Shown here piece by piece: positions 18,671-27,965 of a stretch of 64,000 nt of DNA. This DNA comes from Neiella marina (GTDB lineage Bacteria > Pseudomonadota > Gammaproteobacteria > Enterobacterales > Neiellaceae). The notes below the pieces were generated by a model. That model worked only from the letters and a program-made list of their open reading frames with translations, had not been told where the DNA came from and searched no databases. How positions within the stretch are numbered: the stretch's first letter is position 1; every line of letters starts with the position of its first letter. The stretch spans positions 1 to 64,000 of the forward strand of contig NZ_NGNS01000013.1 in the NCBI RefSeq assembly GCF_002165625.1. The letters are read 5' to 3'. Position numbers and translations under genes: made by a program.

Positions 18671-21376
18671 ATGTCCCAATCAAACTGTAAGACAGTTAAA
18701 ACGACTTGCGCATATTGCGGCGTCGGTTGTGGTATCGAAGCCAGCGTCAACGTCGCTGATCGTCAAGTACTCGTTAATGGTGATGATCATCATCCGGCAA
18801 ATTACGGTCGACTATGCTCCAAAGGCAGCTCGTTGGGTGAAACCATTGACGTATCAAGTCGCCTGCTCACTCCGTCTATTGGTGAGCAACCGGTCGATTG
18901 GGATACGGCTCTGGATGCAGTGGCCAATACCTTCTCACAAATCATTGCTGAACATGGCCCAGATTCGGTGGCGATTTATGGTAGCGGCCAGTTGCTGACC
19001 GAAGACTACTATGTCGCCAACAAATTAATGAAAGGCTTTATTGGTAGCGGCAATATCGATACCAACAGTCGCCTATGCATGTCGTCCGCTGTTTCCGGCC
19101 ACAAACGCGCGTTTGGCACCGACACGGTACCGAATTGCTATGATGATTTGGAGCTTGCCGACTTAGTGGTCATTACTGGCTCCAACATGGCGTGGTGCCA
19201 TCCTATTTCTTATCAGCGCATTCGTGCCGCCAAGAACAAAAATCCCAACATGCGCGTTGTTGTCATTGATCCAAGGCGCACTGCAACATGCGATATCGCC
19301 GATCTTCACTTGCCATTGGCTGGCGGTAGCGATGTGGTGCTGTTTAACGGCCTGTTGAGCCATCTGGTTGCCGGCCAATATTTAGATCAAGACTACATTG
19401 ACAACCACACCCAAGGCTTTGCCGACGCGGTATCAACTGCCCAAGCCGATGCCAGTAATATTGCTGAAGTTGCATTACGGACCCGATTGAGTGAACAAGA
19501 CATTGTTACTTTCTACGATTGGTTTGCCGAAACCGACAAAACGGTAACGGCATACAGTCAGGGAGTGAAGCAATCGTCTAGCGGCGTCGATAAAGTCAAT
19601 GCCATTATTAACTGCCACCTTGCCACAGGGCGAATCGGCAAGCAGGGCTCTGGTCCACTGTCGATGACAGGTCAACCGAATGCAATGGGCGGCCGTGAAG
19701 TTGGCGGCTTAGCGACGACGTTGGCTGCTCACATGGAATTCAACATTGAAGGAGATACCGACCGAGTTGCGCGTTTCTGGAATGCCGCCAACATGGCAAC
19801 CAAGCCAGGCCTACCAGCGGTCGAATTGTTTGAGGCCATTGCCGCAGGCAAAGTCAAAGCGGTGTGGATCATGGCGACCAACCCGGTGGTCAGTTTGCCC
19901 AATGCCGATCAAGTGAAGGCCGCGCTGCAGCAATGTCCATTCGTGGTGGTGAGCGACTGTGTTGCCAATACTGATACCATGGCTATGGCTCATGTTAAGT
20001 TACCGGCCCAAGGTTGGAGTGAGAAGGACGGCATCGTCACCAATTCAGAGCGTCGGCTATCTCATCAGCGCGCGTTACTGCCACCTGCCGGCCAAGCGAA
20101 ACCGGACTGGTGGATTATTTCTCAAGTTGGCCAACGGTTAGGCTATAAAGATGCGTTCAATTACCAGCATCAAGTGGAGATCTTTCGTGAACATGCAGCG
20201 TTGTCTGGATTTGAAAATTCAGCAGAACAGCGCTTACGTGACTTTGACATTTCTGCCTTTGCTCAAATCACCCAACAGCAATACGATGATTTCGAGCCCA
20301 TCCAATGGCCTGTGAATGACCAATACCCTGCGGGTAAAGAGCGATTTTTCGCCGACGGGCAATTCTACACGCCGACCCGCAAAGCCAACTTTATTGCCCT
20401 GACCGGCAGATCGCCGGGGAATCTGCCCGACCAAGAATATCCTTTAGTGCTCAACACGGGTCGCCTGCGTGACCAATGGCACACCATGACTCGCAGTGCT
20501 TTGGCGCCGCGATTAAACCAACACAGGCCCGAACCGTTCGTTGAAGTCAATCCCAAGGATGCTGCAACATACGGCTTGCAAGATGGCCATATCGCTCATT
20601 TACAAAGCCGTTGGGGGCAAATGTATGCCCGCGTCAACGTTTCTGAATCACAAGTAGCTGGTGACGTTTTTGTGCCCATGCACTGGACCGAGCAATATGC
20701 TAGCAAAGGGCGCATGGGAGCGGTTGTTAACCCAGTCGTTGATCCTGTATCCGGACAGCCCGAAAGCAAGCACACGCCGATTCGTATAGCTCCTTATGAA
20801 GCAGAATGGCACGGCTTCGTGCTCAGCCGTCAACCATTGCCAGATGCCAGTATTGACTATCAGGTTAAGGTCAATTGTCAGGGCTACCTGCGCTATGAGT
20901 TAGCCGGATACGATCAATCGTCGTTGTCCATTGACTGGGCCAAAGCATGGCTGTCGCAAGTATACCCAGCGTTGAGCTGGCAATACCTTGATGACCCTAA
21001 GCTCGGCATACTGCGAGTGGCTGGCTATCAAGGCAATAGTCTGATGTTCGTGCTCTGTATTGCGACAAGTCCTGATATCAGTATGCTGCCAGAGCGCAGC
21101 TTCCTCAGCTCTTTGTTTGCTAAATCTCAACTTGAAGACAGTGAACGCTTAGCCTTGCTCAGTGGCCTGCCAACGGCTGGCGCAGAAGATACCGGAGCGC
21201 AAGTGTGTGCTTGTTTTAATGTTGGTGAGAAAACCATTCGCAAAGCCATCCGTGACAACGGCCTGACCAGCTATCAGGAAGTGGGGAAATGCTGCAAAGC
21301 AGGCACCAACTGTGGCTCGTGCGTACCAGAGATCAAAACCATCTTAGCGTCCATGGTCGAAACGCAACCGGCCTAA
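18671..21376 (+). CDS. nasA: Assimilatory nitrate reductase, molybdopterin catalytic subunit
   Basis: A 901-residue cytoplasmic enzyme that reduces nitrate to nitrite for assimilation. The N-terminal [4Fe-4S] site is CAYCGVGC plus a Cys in GRLCSKG. The long molybdopterin domain includes NSRLCMSSAVSGHKRAFG with the likely Mo region, and a molydopterin dinucleotide-binding domain lies at about 560-690. The C-terminus has a BFD-like [2Fe-2S] domain with Cys in CACFNV, KCCKAGTNCGSC. No twin-arginine signal is seen, as expected for the assimilatory type. Neither nirBD nor a nitrate transporter is adjacent. The operon appears NtrC/sigma-54 controlled. Confidence 0.95.
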   Translation: MSQSNCKTVKTTCAYCGVGCGIEASVNVADRQVLVNGDDHHPANYGRLCSKGSSLGETIDVSSRLLTPSIGEQPVDWDTALDAVANTFSQIIAEHGPDSVAIYGSGQLLTEDYYVANKLMKGFIGSGNIDTNSRLCMSSAVSGHKRAFGTDTVPNCYDDLELADLVVITGSNMAWCHPISYQRIRAAKNKNPNMRVVVIDPRRTATCDIADLHLPLAGGSDVVLFNGLLSHLVAGQYLDQDYIDNHTQGFADAVSTAQADASNIAEVALRTRLSEQDIVTFYDWFAETDKTVTAYSQGVKQSSSGVDKVNAIINCHLATGRIGKQGSGPLSMTGQPNAMGGREVGGLATTLAAHMEFNIEGDTDRVARFWNAANMATKPGLPAVELFEAIAAGKVKAVWIMATNPVVSLPNADQVKAALQQCPFVVVSDCVANTDTMAMAHVKLPAQGWSEKDGIVTNSERRLSHQRALLPPAGQAKPDWWIISQVGQRLGYKDAFNYQHQVEIFREHAALSGFENSAEQRLRDFDISAFAQITQQQYDDFEPIQWPVNDQYPAGKERFFADGQFYTPTRKANFIALTGRSPGNLPDQEYPLVLNTGRLRDQWHTMTRSALAPRLNQHRPEPFVEVNPKDAATYGLQDGHIAHLQSRWGQMYARVNVSESQVAGDVFVPMHWTEQYASKGRMGAVVNPVVDPVSGQPESKHTPIRIAPYEAEWHGFVLSRQPLPDASIDYQVKVNCQGYLRYELAGYDQSSLSIDWAKAWLSQVYPALSWQYLDDPKLGILRVAGYQGNSLMFVLCIATSPDISMLPERSFLSSLFAKSQLEDSERLALLSGLPTAGAEDTGAQVCACFNVGEKTIRKAIRDNGLTSYQEVGKCCKAGTNCGSCVPEIKTILASMVETQPA

Positions 21377-21401
21377 ACGATCACTAATTCATTGTTCTGT
21401 C

Positions 21402-21435
21402 AGACCTCATTGCACCAACCGTTGCAATGAGGTCT
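21402..21435. terminator. Strong hairpin between convergent nasA and the Amt fusion gene
   Basis: A perfect 13-bp stem AGACCTCATTGCA / TGCAATGAGGTCT with an 8-base loop begins 26 bases after nasA. Neither strand has a U tract after it, so it may be a 3'-end stabiliser rather than an intrinsic terminator. Confidence 0.5.
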
Positions 21436-21478
21436 CGGTGAAAGACCTTATGGCGATGGCAACGCCAAACTGAATGCT

Positions 21479-24400
21479 CTAAACCAGGCTCTCCAATTCA
21501 GCAGCTTCTAGACTAACTTCCCCGGCAGCTAGAGGTTTATAGAACAAATAACCTTGGTACATGTTGCAACCGCGCGTTTGCAGGAACTCTAGCTGTTGCT
21601 CTGTTTCAACGCCTTCAGCCACTGTGATTAGGTCCAAATTCTGCGCCAAACTAATAATGGTGGCGCAGATCTGGCCATCTTCGACAGTTGAAGCACATTC
21701 ATCGACAAATGAGCGATCAATTTTCAATACATCGATAGGTAGGCTTTTGAGGTAGTTCAAGGATGAGTAGCCAGTCCCAAAATCATCAACCGATATCTTT
21801 ATCGACAGCTGTTTCAACGCAGCCATGACTTCGATACAGCGATCAATGTCGGTCAGTAACACCCCTTCGGTGATCTCAACTTCTAGCAGTGCGCCGTCGA
21901 TTTGATAGTGGTTAAGGCGTTCTTCAACAAACTCAACGAGTGGTCCAGAGACCATATGACGGCCTGAGATATTGACCGATACCGGCACCAGTTTCTTGTT
22001 GTCTTGCTGCCAGCGTTGCATTTGCTGCAGCACATCATCAATGGCTTTCTCACCCAATTGAATAATCAAATCGGACTCTTCAGCCAACGGAATAAACTCG
22101 CTGGGCGCAATCAAGCCCTCTTTCGGATGTTGCCAGCGGATCAAGGCCTCGAGGCCAACTATCGCCCCACTGGCAATCACTTTGGGCTGGTATACCATGT
22201 AGAACTGATCATCACTGCCGACCGCTTTGCGCATCTCTTGCTCGTAGTCAAAGTTGCGCGCAGCTGTTTTCGCCATGTCAGGCTGAAACAGTTGATAGTT
22301 GTCTCGCCCCTTTTGCTTGGCGCTATACATAGCAAGGTCGGCATACTGCATCAACAAATCAGCGCTCACCGATTCATTGTCGGCAATGGCAATGCCGACA
22401 CTGGTTGGGATGTTGATTTCCCGCCCTTCCAACTGCAGCGGCTCACGCATGACATCGAGAATATCTTGGGCTTTGTCGCATGCCGCTCGATCGCTGAAAG
22501 CACCAGTGACCAGCACCACAAACTCATCGCCGCCCCAACGAGCGATAATATCATCTGCTCGGGTAACCCTGGTGAGGCGGTTAGCCACCTCACAAAGCAA
22601 ATCATCACCAGCTCGATGGCCAAGGGTATCGTTAATCTTCTTGAATCGATCGAGATCGAGGAAGAATAACACCACTCTCTCCTGAAAACTGCTCGAATGC
22701 TCAATCGCCCGAACCATTGAGTCCATCAAATAAGTGCGATTGTAAAGCCCGGTCAGCGGGTCGCTGTAAGCCAGTTGTTTGAGCTTTTCCTGTAACTTTA
22801 GCTGTCGGGTAACATCTCGAATATGGAGAGTGAACTCATTGGAATTACGAGCGAAGTCAGCCACCGTGACAGTAATTTCGGCGGGAAATGAATCACCTGA
22901 ATTTCGCAACAAAGTGATGGCATTACGGCGGTTACGCAATAAACCACAAGATGATGAGAACTTATGACGTAAGCTCTCTCGAACCGAGACCCGATCATCG
23001 GCAATGATAAATAACTCAATAAAGTCTTTGCCAGTGACATGACTTTTCAGATAGCCGAAAGTCCGCTCGGCTGCGGGATTGAACTCGATAATTCGACCAA
23101 CCAAATCAACGGTTAAAATCGAATCCATTGATGAATCGAGAATGGCGCTTTTGCGCTTTTCACTGGAGCGAAAGCGGTCAATAGCATCATCTCGTTTACC
23201 TATTTCTTCATTAACCCGAGCAATGACCTCATTGTACTGCTTGGCGATTTGTCCTACTTCAGTAAAAGGCTCTACCGGAACTGGCTCAGAAAAAGTCCCC
23301 TCGCGCTGCTGTTTATGCATCGAACCCAATAAGTCGATCAGCTCAGTCGATGCCCGATGCTCTGAGATATTCATACCTTGCAGTTCATCTTCTGCAGTCA
23401 CACGGAGCGGCAACTTACGATTGAGCAACCACAACATGCCATAGCTCACAAGGAAGCTATAACTGCAAATGGCCACAACACCCACCAGTTGTACCAACAG
23501 TTGGCCGCCACTAGTTAAGCCCGTTGCCAAAACCTGAGGGTCGCCAAATACTGCAACGGCAATGGTTCCCCAGACACCACAGAACAAATGTGCCGGCACC
23601 ACCCCAAGAGCATCATCAATTCGTAACGATTCGATCCAGTGAGTCCCAGCACAAACGATCAAACCGGAGCACATGCCGATGAACATTGCTTCGACAGGCA
23701 TTATCGCGTGACAACCTGCAGTGACTCCAACCAAGCCACCAATAACACCGTTCAGAATGGCGCCAACATCAACATAACGCTGACGCCAGTAATGGCAGCC
23801 GGCTGCGATAATGCCTCCCCACACGGCTGAAACACAGGTGTTCAGCATGATCATCGGCACTTGGTCATTCAGTGCCAGCGTGCTACCGCCATTAAAACCA
23901 AACCACCCCAGCCAAATCAGCAACGTCCCAAGTACCGACATCGGCAAATTGCTACCTTGCAAAAAACTGCGGTTATCCGAGAAACGACCAATGCGCGGCC
24001 CGATGATCATTATCGCCGCGAGGGCAACACAGCCGCCGACAGCATGCACCACCGAGGCACCAGCAAAATCAACGAACCCCATGGCTTCGAGCCAGCCGAT
24101 ATTGTCAGGTTGATAAATAGACGCCCAACTCCAATGGCCCGGAATCGGATAAATTAGCGCTGAAAGTATTGCTGCTGCTGCGAGATAACCAACGAAACTC
24201 ATACGTTCGGCAACAGCACCAGACATCAAAGTCGCGGCGGTACCGCAAAACATCATTTGAAAGATGAAGAAACTTATTTGCTCTGCACTCTGGCTATCGC
24301 CAAAAACGAAATTGCTGAATCCGACGAATCCGCCCTGACTTGTGCCAAACATCAAAGCGAAACCAAATAACCAGAAAATAATCGCTGCAACAATAAAGTC

Positions 24401-24526
24401 GGAGATGTTTTTTGCGGCAACGTTAATGCTGTTCTTACTGCGGATCTTGCCGGTTTCAAGGCATAAGAATCCAGCCTGCATGAAGAACACCAGCACAGAA
24501 GCAATGAGTAACCACGAATATTGCAT
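21479..24526 (-). CDS. Ammonium transporter-like sensor fused to PAS, GGDEF and EAL domains
   Basis: 1015 residues. Positions 1-390 are a complete Amt/Rh domain with about 11 membrane segments. It keeps the first channel His in ASVVHAVGG (about 161), its nearby Asp in FVDFAG, and the second His in VPAHLFCG (about 313). A HAMP-like linker (FTEVGQIAKQYNEVIARV) leads to PAS (about 455-575). The cyclase domain has GGDEF (about 664) and an RxxD product-inhibition site (RADD) five residues before it. The EAL domain keeps EALIRW and DDFGTGYSS. Both c-di-GMP domains therefore look intact. Likely role: couple ammonium to c-di-GMP level at the inner membrane. Start at 24526 follows GGGAGG; an upstream ATG at 24547 lacks a site. 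Confidence 0.93.
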   Translation of the reverse strand: MQYSWLLIASVLVFFMQAGFLCLETGKIRSKNSINVAAKNISDFIVAAIIFWLFGFALMFGTSQGGFVGFSNFVFGDSQSAEQISFFIFQMMFCGTAATLMSGAVAERMSFVGYLAAAAILSALIYPIPGHWSWASIYQPDNIGWLEAMGFVDFAGASVVHAVGGCVALAAIMIIGPRIGRFSDNRSFLQGSNLPMSVLGTLLIWLGWFGFNGGSTLALNDQVPMIMLNTCVSAVWGGIIAAGCHYWRQRYVDVGAILNGVIGGLVGVTAGCHAIMPVEAMFIGMCSGLIVCAGTHWIESLRIDDALGVVPAHLFCGVWGTIAVAVFGDPQVLATGLTSGGQLLVQLVGVVAICSYSFLVSYGMLWLLNRKLPLRVTAEDELQGMNISEHRASTELIDLLGSMHKQQREGTFSEPVPVEPFTEVGQIAKQYNEVIARVNEEIGKRDDAIDRFRSSEKRKSAILDSSMDSILTVDLVGRIIEFNPAAERTFGYLKSHVTGKDFIELFIIADDRVSVRESLRHKFSSSCGLLRNRRNAITLLRNSGDSFPAEITVTVADFARNSNEFTLHIRDVTRQLKLQEKLKQLAYSDPLTGLYNRTYLMDSMVRAIEHSSSFQERVVLFFLDLDRFKKINDTLGHRAGDDLLCEVANRLTRVTRADDIIARWGGDEFVVLVTGAFSDRAACDKAQDILDVMREPLQLEGREINIPTSVGIAIADNESVSADLLMQYADLAMYSAKQKGRDNYQLFQPDMAKTAARNFDYEQEMRKAVGSDDQFYMVYQPKVIASGAIVGLEALIRWQHPKEGLIAPSEFIPLAEESDLIIQLGEKAIDDVLQQMQRWQQDNKKLVPVSVNISGRHMVSGPLVEFVEERLNHYQIDGALLEVEITEGVLLTDIDRCIEVMAALKQLSIKISVDDFGTGYSSLNYLKSLPIDVLKIDRSFVDECASTVEDGQICATIISLAQNLDLITVAEGVETEQQLEFLQTRGCNMYQGYLFYKPLAAGEVSLEAAELESLV

Positions 24527-24737
24527 CAGAATCCCTCCCAATTGCATGATTCGTTATCGAAAAGAAATGCCTTATTAACTGCCATAAGAACAGGTGGGTT
24601 GAGAACTCGTCATTGAGTTGTGGTATTTGCAACGCAAGTTTTAAGCCACTGTTTGAAAGCATCAACAAGTAACTGATATTAAGGCAGATACCGAATTACG
24701 GAGAGTCAATTAACAGCTTTGGTGCACGCATCATGAC

Positions 24738-24768
24738 AGTGCAACGCACTGCCTTTGCGCGTTGCACT
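24738..24768. other. Inverted repeat between the RND and Amt-fusion genes
   Basis: AGTGCAACGC (24738-24747) and GCGTTGCACT (24759-24768) form a 10-bp stem with an 11-base loop, 36 bases past the RND permease stop. No T run follows. A half NtrC-like TTTGGTGCA lies at 24717-24725. The rest of the 277-base spacer shows no gene. Confidence 0.45.
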
Positions 24769-24803
24769 ACAACAGGGTAACTAGGCTGATGGCCGTTGCC
24801 GAC

Positions 24804-27800
24804 TTAGTTGGACGATACATCCTCAGCATACTCGGTCGGTTTGGCGCGGAATAATCCTTTGAAATCTTCCAAAATCAAATACAGGCAAGGCACCATAAAT
24901 AGCGTGATGACAGTGGCAAACAAGATACCAAAAGCCAGTGATACCGCCATTGGAATCACGATTTGCGCCTGCAAGCTGCGCTCCAAGACAATAGGAATAA
25001 GGCCAAAGAAGGTGGTTAATGAAGTCAGCACAATGGCACGAAAACGCTGGCCTCCAGCATTCAGTGCGGCATCGTACAAACGCAGACCTTGCTGCCGAGC
25101 GCGGTTGACGAAATCAACCATGATCAGACTGTCATTGACCACCACCCCAGCAAGCGCGACGATACCACACAGCGACAAGACACTGACCGACAGCCCTAAT
25201 AACCAGTGTCCGACTACCGCGCCAATCATGCCAAACGGAATGACCGACATCACGATCAACGGCTGGCTATAAGATTTGAGTGGAATCGCAATTAAGCCGA
25301 AAATCACCACCAATGCCACAGCAAACGCTTGTTGCAATCCAACGAGCGCTTTTTGTTCTTCGAGGCTGGCTCCTTCAAGGCCATATTTGACATTCGGATA
25401 GCGGCTTTGAAGCTCCTTCATGAAGACATCTTCAATATCTTTGCGCACCGTTTCAGATTCAGTGGTTGCTTTGTCGATAGCGGCGGTGACATCAATCGCT
25501 CGTACGCCATTAATCCGCGTAATGTTGGAATAACCTTCTTGAATGGTAATCTCAGCAACCTTAGAAAACGGCACCTCTTCACCACTTTGAGTTCGTACGC
25601 GCATGTTTTCAAGGTAACCAATCGAGCTACGCTCTTGTCTCGGGTAGCGGATCATGACTTTGACTTCTTCATCACCGCGTTGGATCCGCTGGGCTTCAGC
25701 TCCATAAAAGCCGTAACGGACCTGACGTGCTAGATCAGCCAATGAAATCCCCAGCGCTTCAGCTTCAGGTTTTATCGCCAGAGTGATTTCTTGGGCACCA
25801 CCGGAGTAACTATCCTGAACGTTGTAAACGCCAGCATAACTCATCAGTTTTTCTTTCAACTCTTTGGCAGCAGCTTGCAGAGTCGTCATATCTTTGCCGC
25901 TCAACTGAAAGCCAAGATCTGCCCCTGCACCGGGATTGGTTGAGCCTTTAAAGTCGAGGATCCGCACACCGGGAATCTCTGGGGTTTGCTCGCGCCAGCG
26001 CTTGACCACTTCAAAGCCATCAATGTCGCGGGTTTCATTCTTTTTCAACTCAACGACCATGCGACCAGCTAGCGCGCCTTCCATCCAAGTATTACTATGC
26101 TGAACAACCCGATACCCCTGCTCCTGATAAATGCTGTCATTCATCTGATACAAGGATTCCTCGAGTGTTTCTAGGGCCCTGATGGTCGCCCGATCGGAGC
26201 TACCCTCGACCATGTCAACCGACACCATGACAAAGTCACTGGGAATATTAGGGAAAAACTCCCACCTCACCTTGCCGCCGCCGACCAAACCAATCGCTAA
26301 AATAAACAAACCGAGGAAGCTGGCAATGGTGGCATAGCGCCATTCCAATGCCTTCTTCAAAGCCGGTTGATAGCGATTAATGACAAAGCTCTTCATGCCC
26401 TCGGAAAACACCGCTTGCACCCGATAGATGGGGTTGCCATGGTTGCGATCGATTTTTTTAACTTTCATGTGCCGCAGGTGCGCGGGCAAAATCAATTTCG
26501 ATTCGACTAAAGAGAACACCAAGCACAAAATCACCACCATACCGATGGTCTTCCAAATCACGCCAAACGGGCCGGAAACCATCAGCATTGGCCAAAACGC
26601 GGCCATGGTCGTCAGCACCCCAAAAGTTGCTGGCATTGCCACCCGCTTGGCGCCGCGAATAATGTTCTCAAGAGTATGGCCATGTCGCTCGACTTCAGAC
26701 CAAGCACTCTCACCAATAATAATGGCGTCGTCGACCACGATACCGAGCACCAAAATAAAACCGAACAAGCTGATCATGTTGATCGACAAATCGACGGGTG
26801 GCGTCGGCATCAACATAAAGGTTCCGAGGAAGCACACCGGCAATCCCAAAATCACCCAAAACGCCAAACTCAACCGCAAAAACAGCGCCAACACCAAAAA
26901 CACCAACACGCCACCGAAAATCATGTTGCGCGTCATCAAGTCCAGTCGCCCCTGCAAATAGAACGAGGCGTCGGCCCATTCGGCAATAAAGACGCCTTCG
27001 GGAAGCAACTGTTGCTTGTCGGCAACATAGCCTTTGACTGCCTCGGCGATCTTAAGCACGTTTTGATCACCAACCGCAGTGACTTGCACGGCAAGACTAA
27101 AACGACGGTCAAAATGGGAGTAATTCAGTTCTTCAACAAAGCCATCGGCGATGATGGCCACATCGCGCAGGTAAAGCCGAGTGCCATCGGCTCGGGTTAG
27201 CAAAACAATATTGGAAAAGTCCTCACCACTGTATGCCTGCCCTTTGGTGCGCAGCAAAATATTGCCAGCGTCGGATTTAATGGAGCCACTGGGTAAATCA
27301 ATCGAACTGCGTCGAACTGCAGAGACGACATCATCAAAGGTGATTCCGAACTTCTGCAAATCAGCTTCCGATACCTCAATCGCCACTTCATCATTGCGGG
27401 CACCAAACACTTTGGCGGAGGTGACTTGCGGCAAGTTAGCAACTTCGTCTCTCACTTCGTTGGTGATGCGCTTCATTTCTCGCTCATCCAACTCGCCGTT
27501 GATCGACAACCACATCACTTCCTGAGTTGGTTTGATGCGAAAGACCACTGGTTTTTCAGCATTTTCAGGAAAGCTGATAATGGCATCGACATTGACTTTG
27601 ACCTCATCCAATACTTCTTGAACGTCAAAACCATCTTCTACTTCAACACGAACGTTGCCCATGCCTTCGGAAGCGGTCGAAACCACCTTTTTGATACCGC
27701 TAATCTCAGAAATAGCTTCTTCAATCTTGATGTTGATGCCTTCTTCAACCTCAAGTGGCGCGGCGCCGGGATACGGCACTTGCACCGTAACAGCATTAAA

Positions 27801-27965
27801 TTCGATATCGGGAAATACCTGCTTTCGTAACGTCGACAGTGACATCAACCCGGCGATGACCAACAGCGCCATAAGCAAATTAGCGGCAACTGGGTTGTAG
27901 GCGAACCAAGCGATAATGCCAGTAGAGCGGGTTTCGCTAGCGGCTTTGTTGTGTTCCTCAGCCAT
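24804..27965 (-). CDS. RND-family efflux permease
   Basis: A 1053-residue inner-membrane proton-driven exporter of the HAE-type RND family. It has the expected two halves, each with one membrane helix, a large periplasmic loop and further helices. The proton-relay Asp pair is visible in LGIVVDDAIIIGE. It begins one base before the end of the adaptor gene (TAATG overlap), so the two are translationally coupled. No outer-membrane factor or TetR-type repressor is present, so it probably uses a TolC encoded elsewhere. Substrates cannot be inferred. Confidence 0.94.
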   Translation of the reverse strand: MAEEHNKAASETRSTGIIAWFAYNPVAANLLMALLVIAGLMSLSTLRKQVFPDIEFNAVTVQVPYPGAAPLEVEEGINIKIEEAISEISGIKKVVSTASEGMGNVRVEVEDGFDVQEVLDEVKVNVDAIISFPENAEKPVVFRIKPTQEVMWLSINGELDEREMKRITNEVRDEVANLPQVTSAKVFGARNDEVAIEVSEADLQKFGITFDDVVSAVRRSSIDLPSGSIKSDAGNILLRTKGQAYSGEDFSNIVLLTRADGTRLYLRDVAIIADGFVEELNYSHFDRRFSLAVQVTAVGDQNVLKIAEAVKGYVADKQQLLPEGVFIAEWADASFYLQGRLDLMTRNMIFGGVLVFLVLALFLRLSLAFWVILGLPVCFLGTFMLMPTPPVDLSINMISLFGFILVLGIVVDDAIIIGESAWSEVERHGHTLENIIRGAKRVAMPATFGVLTTMAAFWPMLMVSGPFGVIWKTIGMVVILCLVFSLVESKLILPAHLRHMKVKKIDRNHGNPIYRVQAVFSEGMKSFVINRYQPALKKALEWRYATIASFLGLFILAIGLVGGGKVRWEFFPNIPSDFVMVSVDMVEGSSDRATIRALETLEESLYQMNDSIYQEQGYRVVQHSNTWMEGALAGRMVVELKKNETRDIDGFEVVKRWREQTPEIPGVRILDFKGSTNPGAGADLGFQLSGKDMTTLQAAAKELKEKLMSYAGVYNVQDSYSGGAQEITLAIKPEAEALGISLADLARQVRYGFYGAEAQRIQRGDEEVKVMIRYPRQERSSIGYLENMRVRTQSGEEVPFSKVAEITIQEGYSNITRINGVRAIDVTAAIDKATTESETVRKDIEDVFMKELQSRYPNVKYGLEGASLEEQKALVGLQQAFAVALVVIFGLIAIPLKSYSQPLIVMSVIPFGMIGAVVGHWLLGLSVSVLSLCGIVALAGVVVNDSLIMVDFVNRARQQGLRLYDAALNAGGQRFRAIVLTSLTTFFGLIPIVLERSLQAQIVIPMAVSLAFGILFATVITLFMVPCLYLILEDFKGLFRAKPTEYAEDVSSN

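Noticed and set aside
22004-22669. 221-codon open frame antisense to the Amt fusion gene
   Set aside because: No ribosome site or recognisable family; lies wholly inside the GGDEF-EAL coding region.
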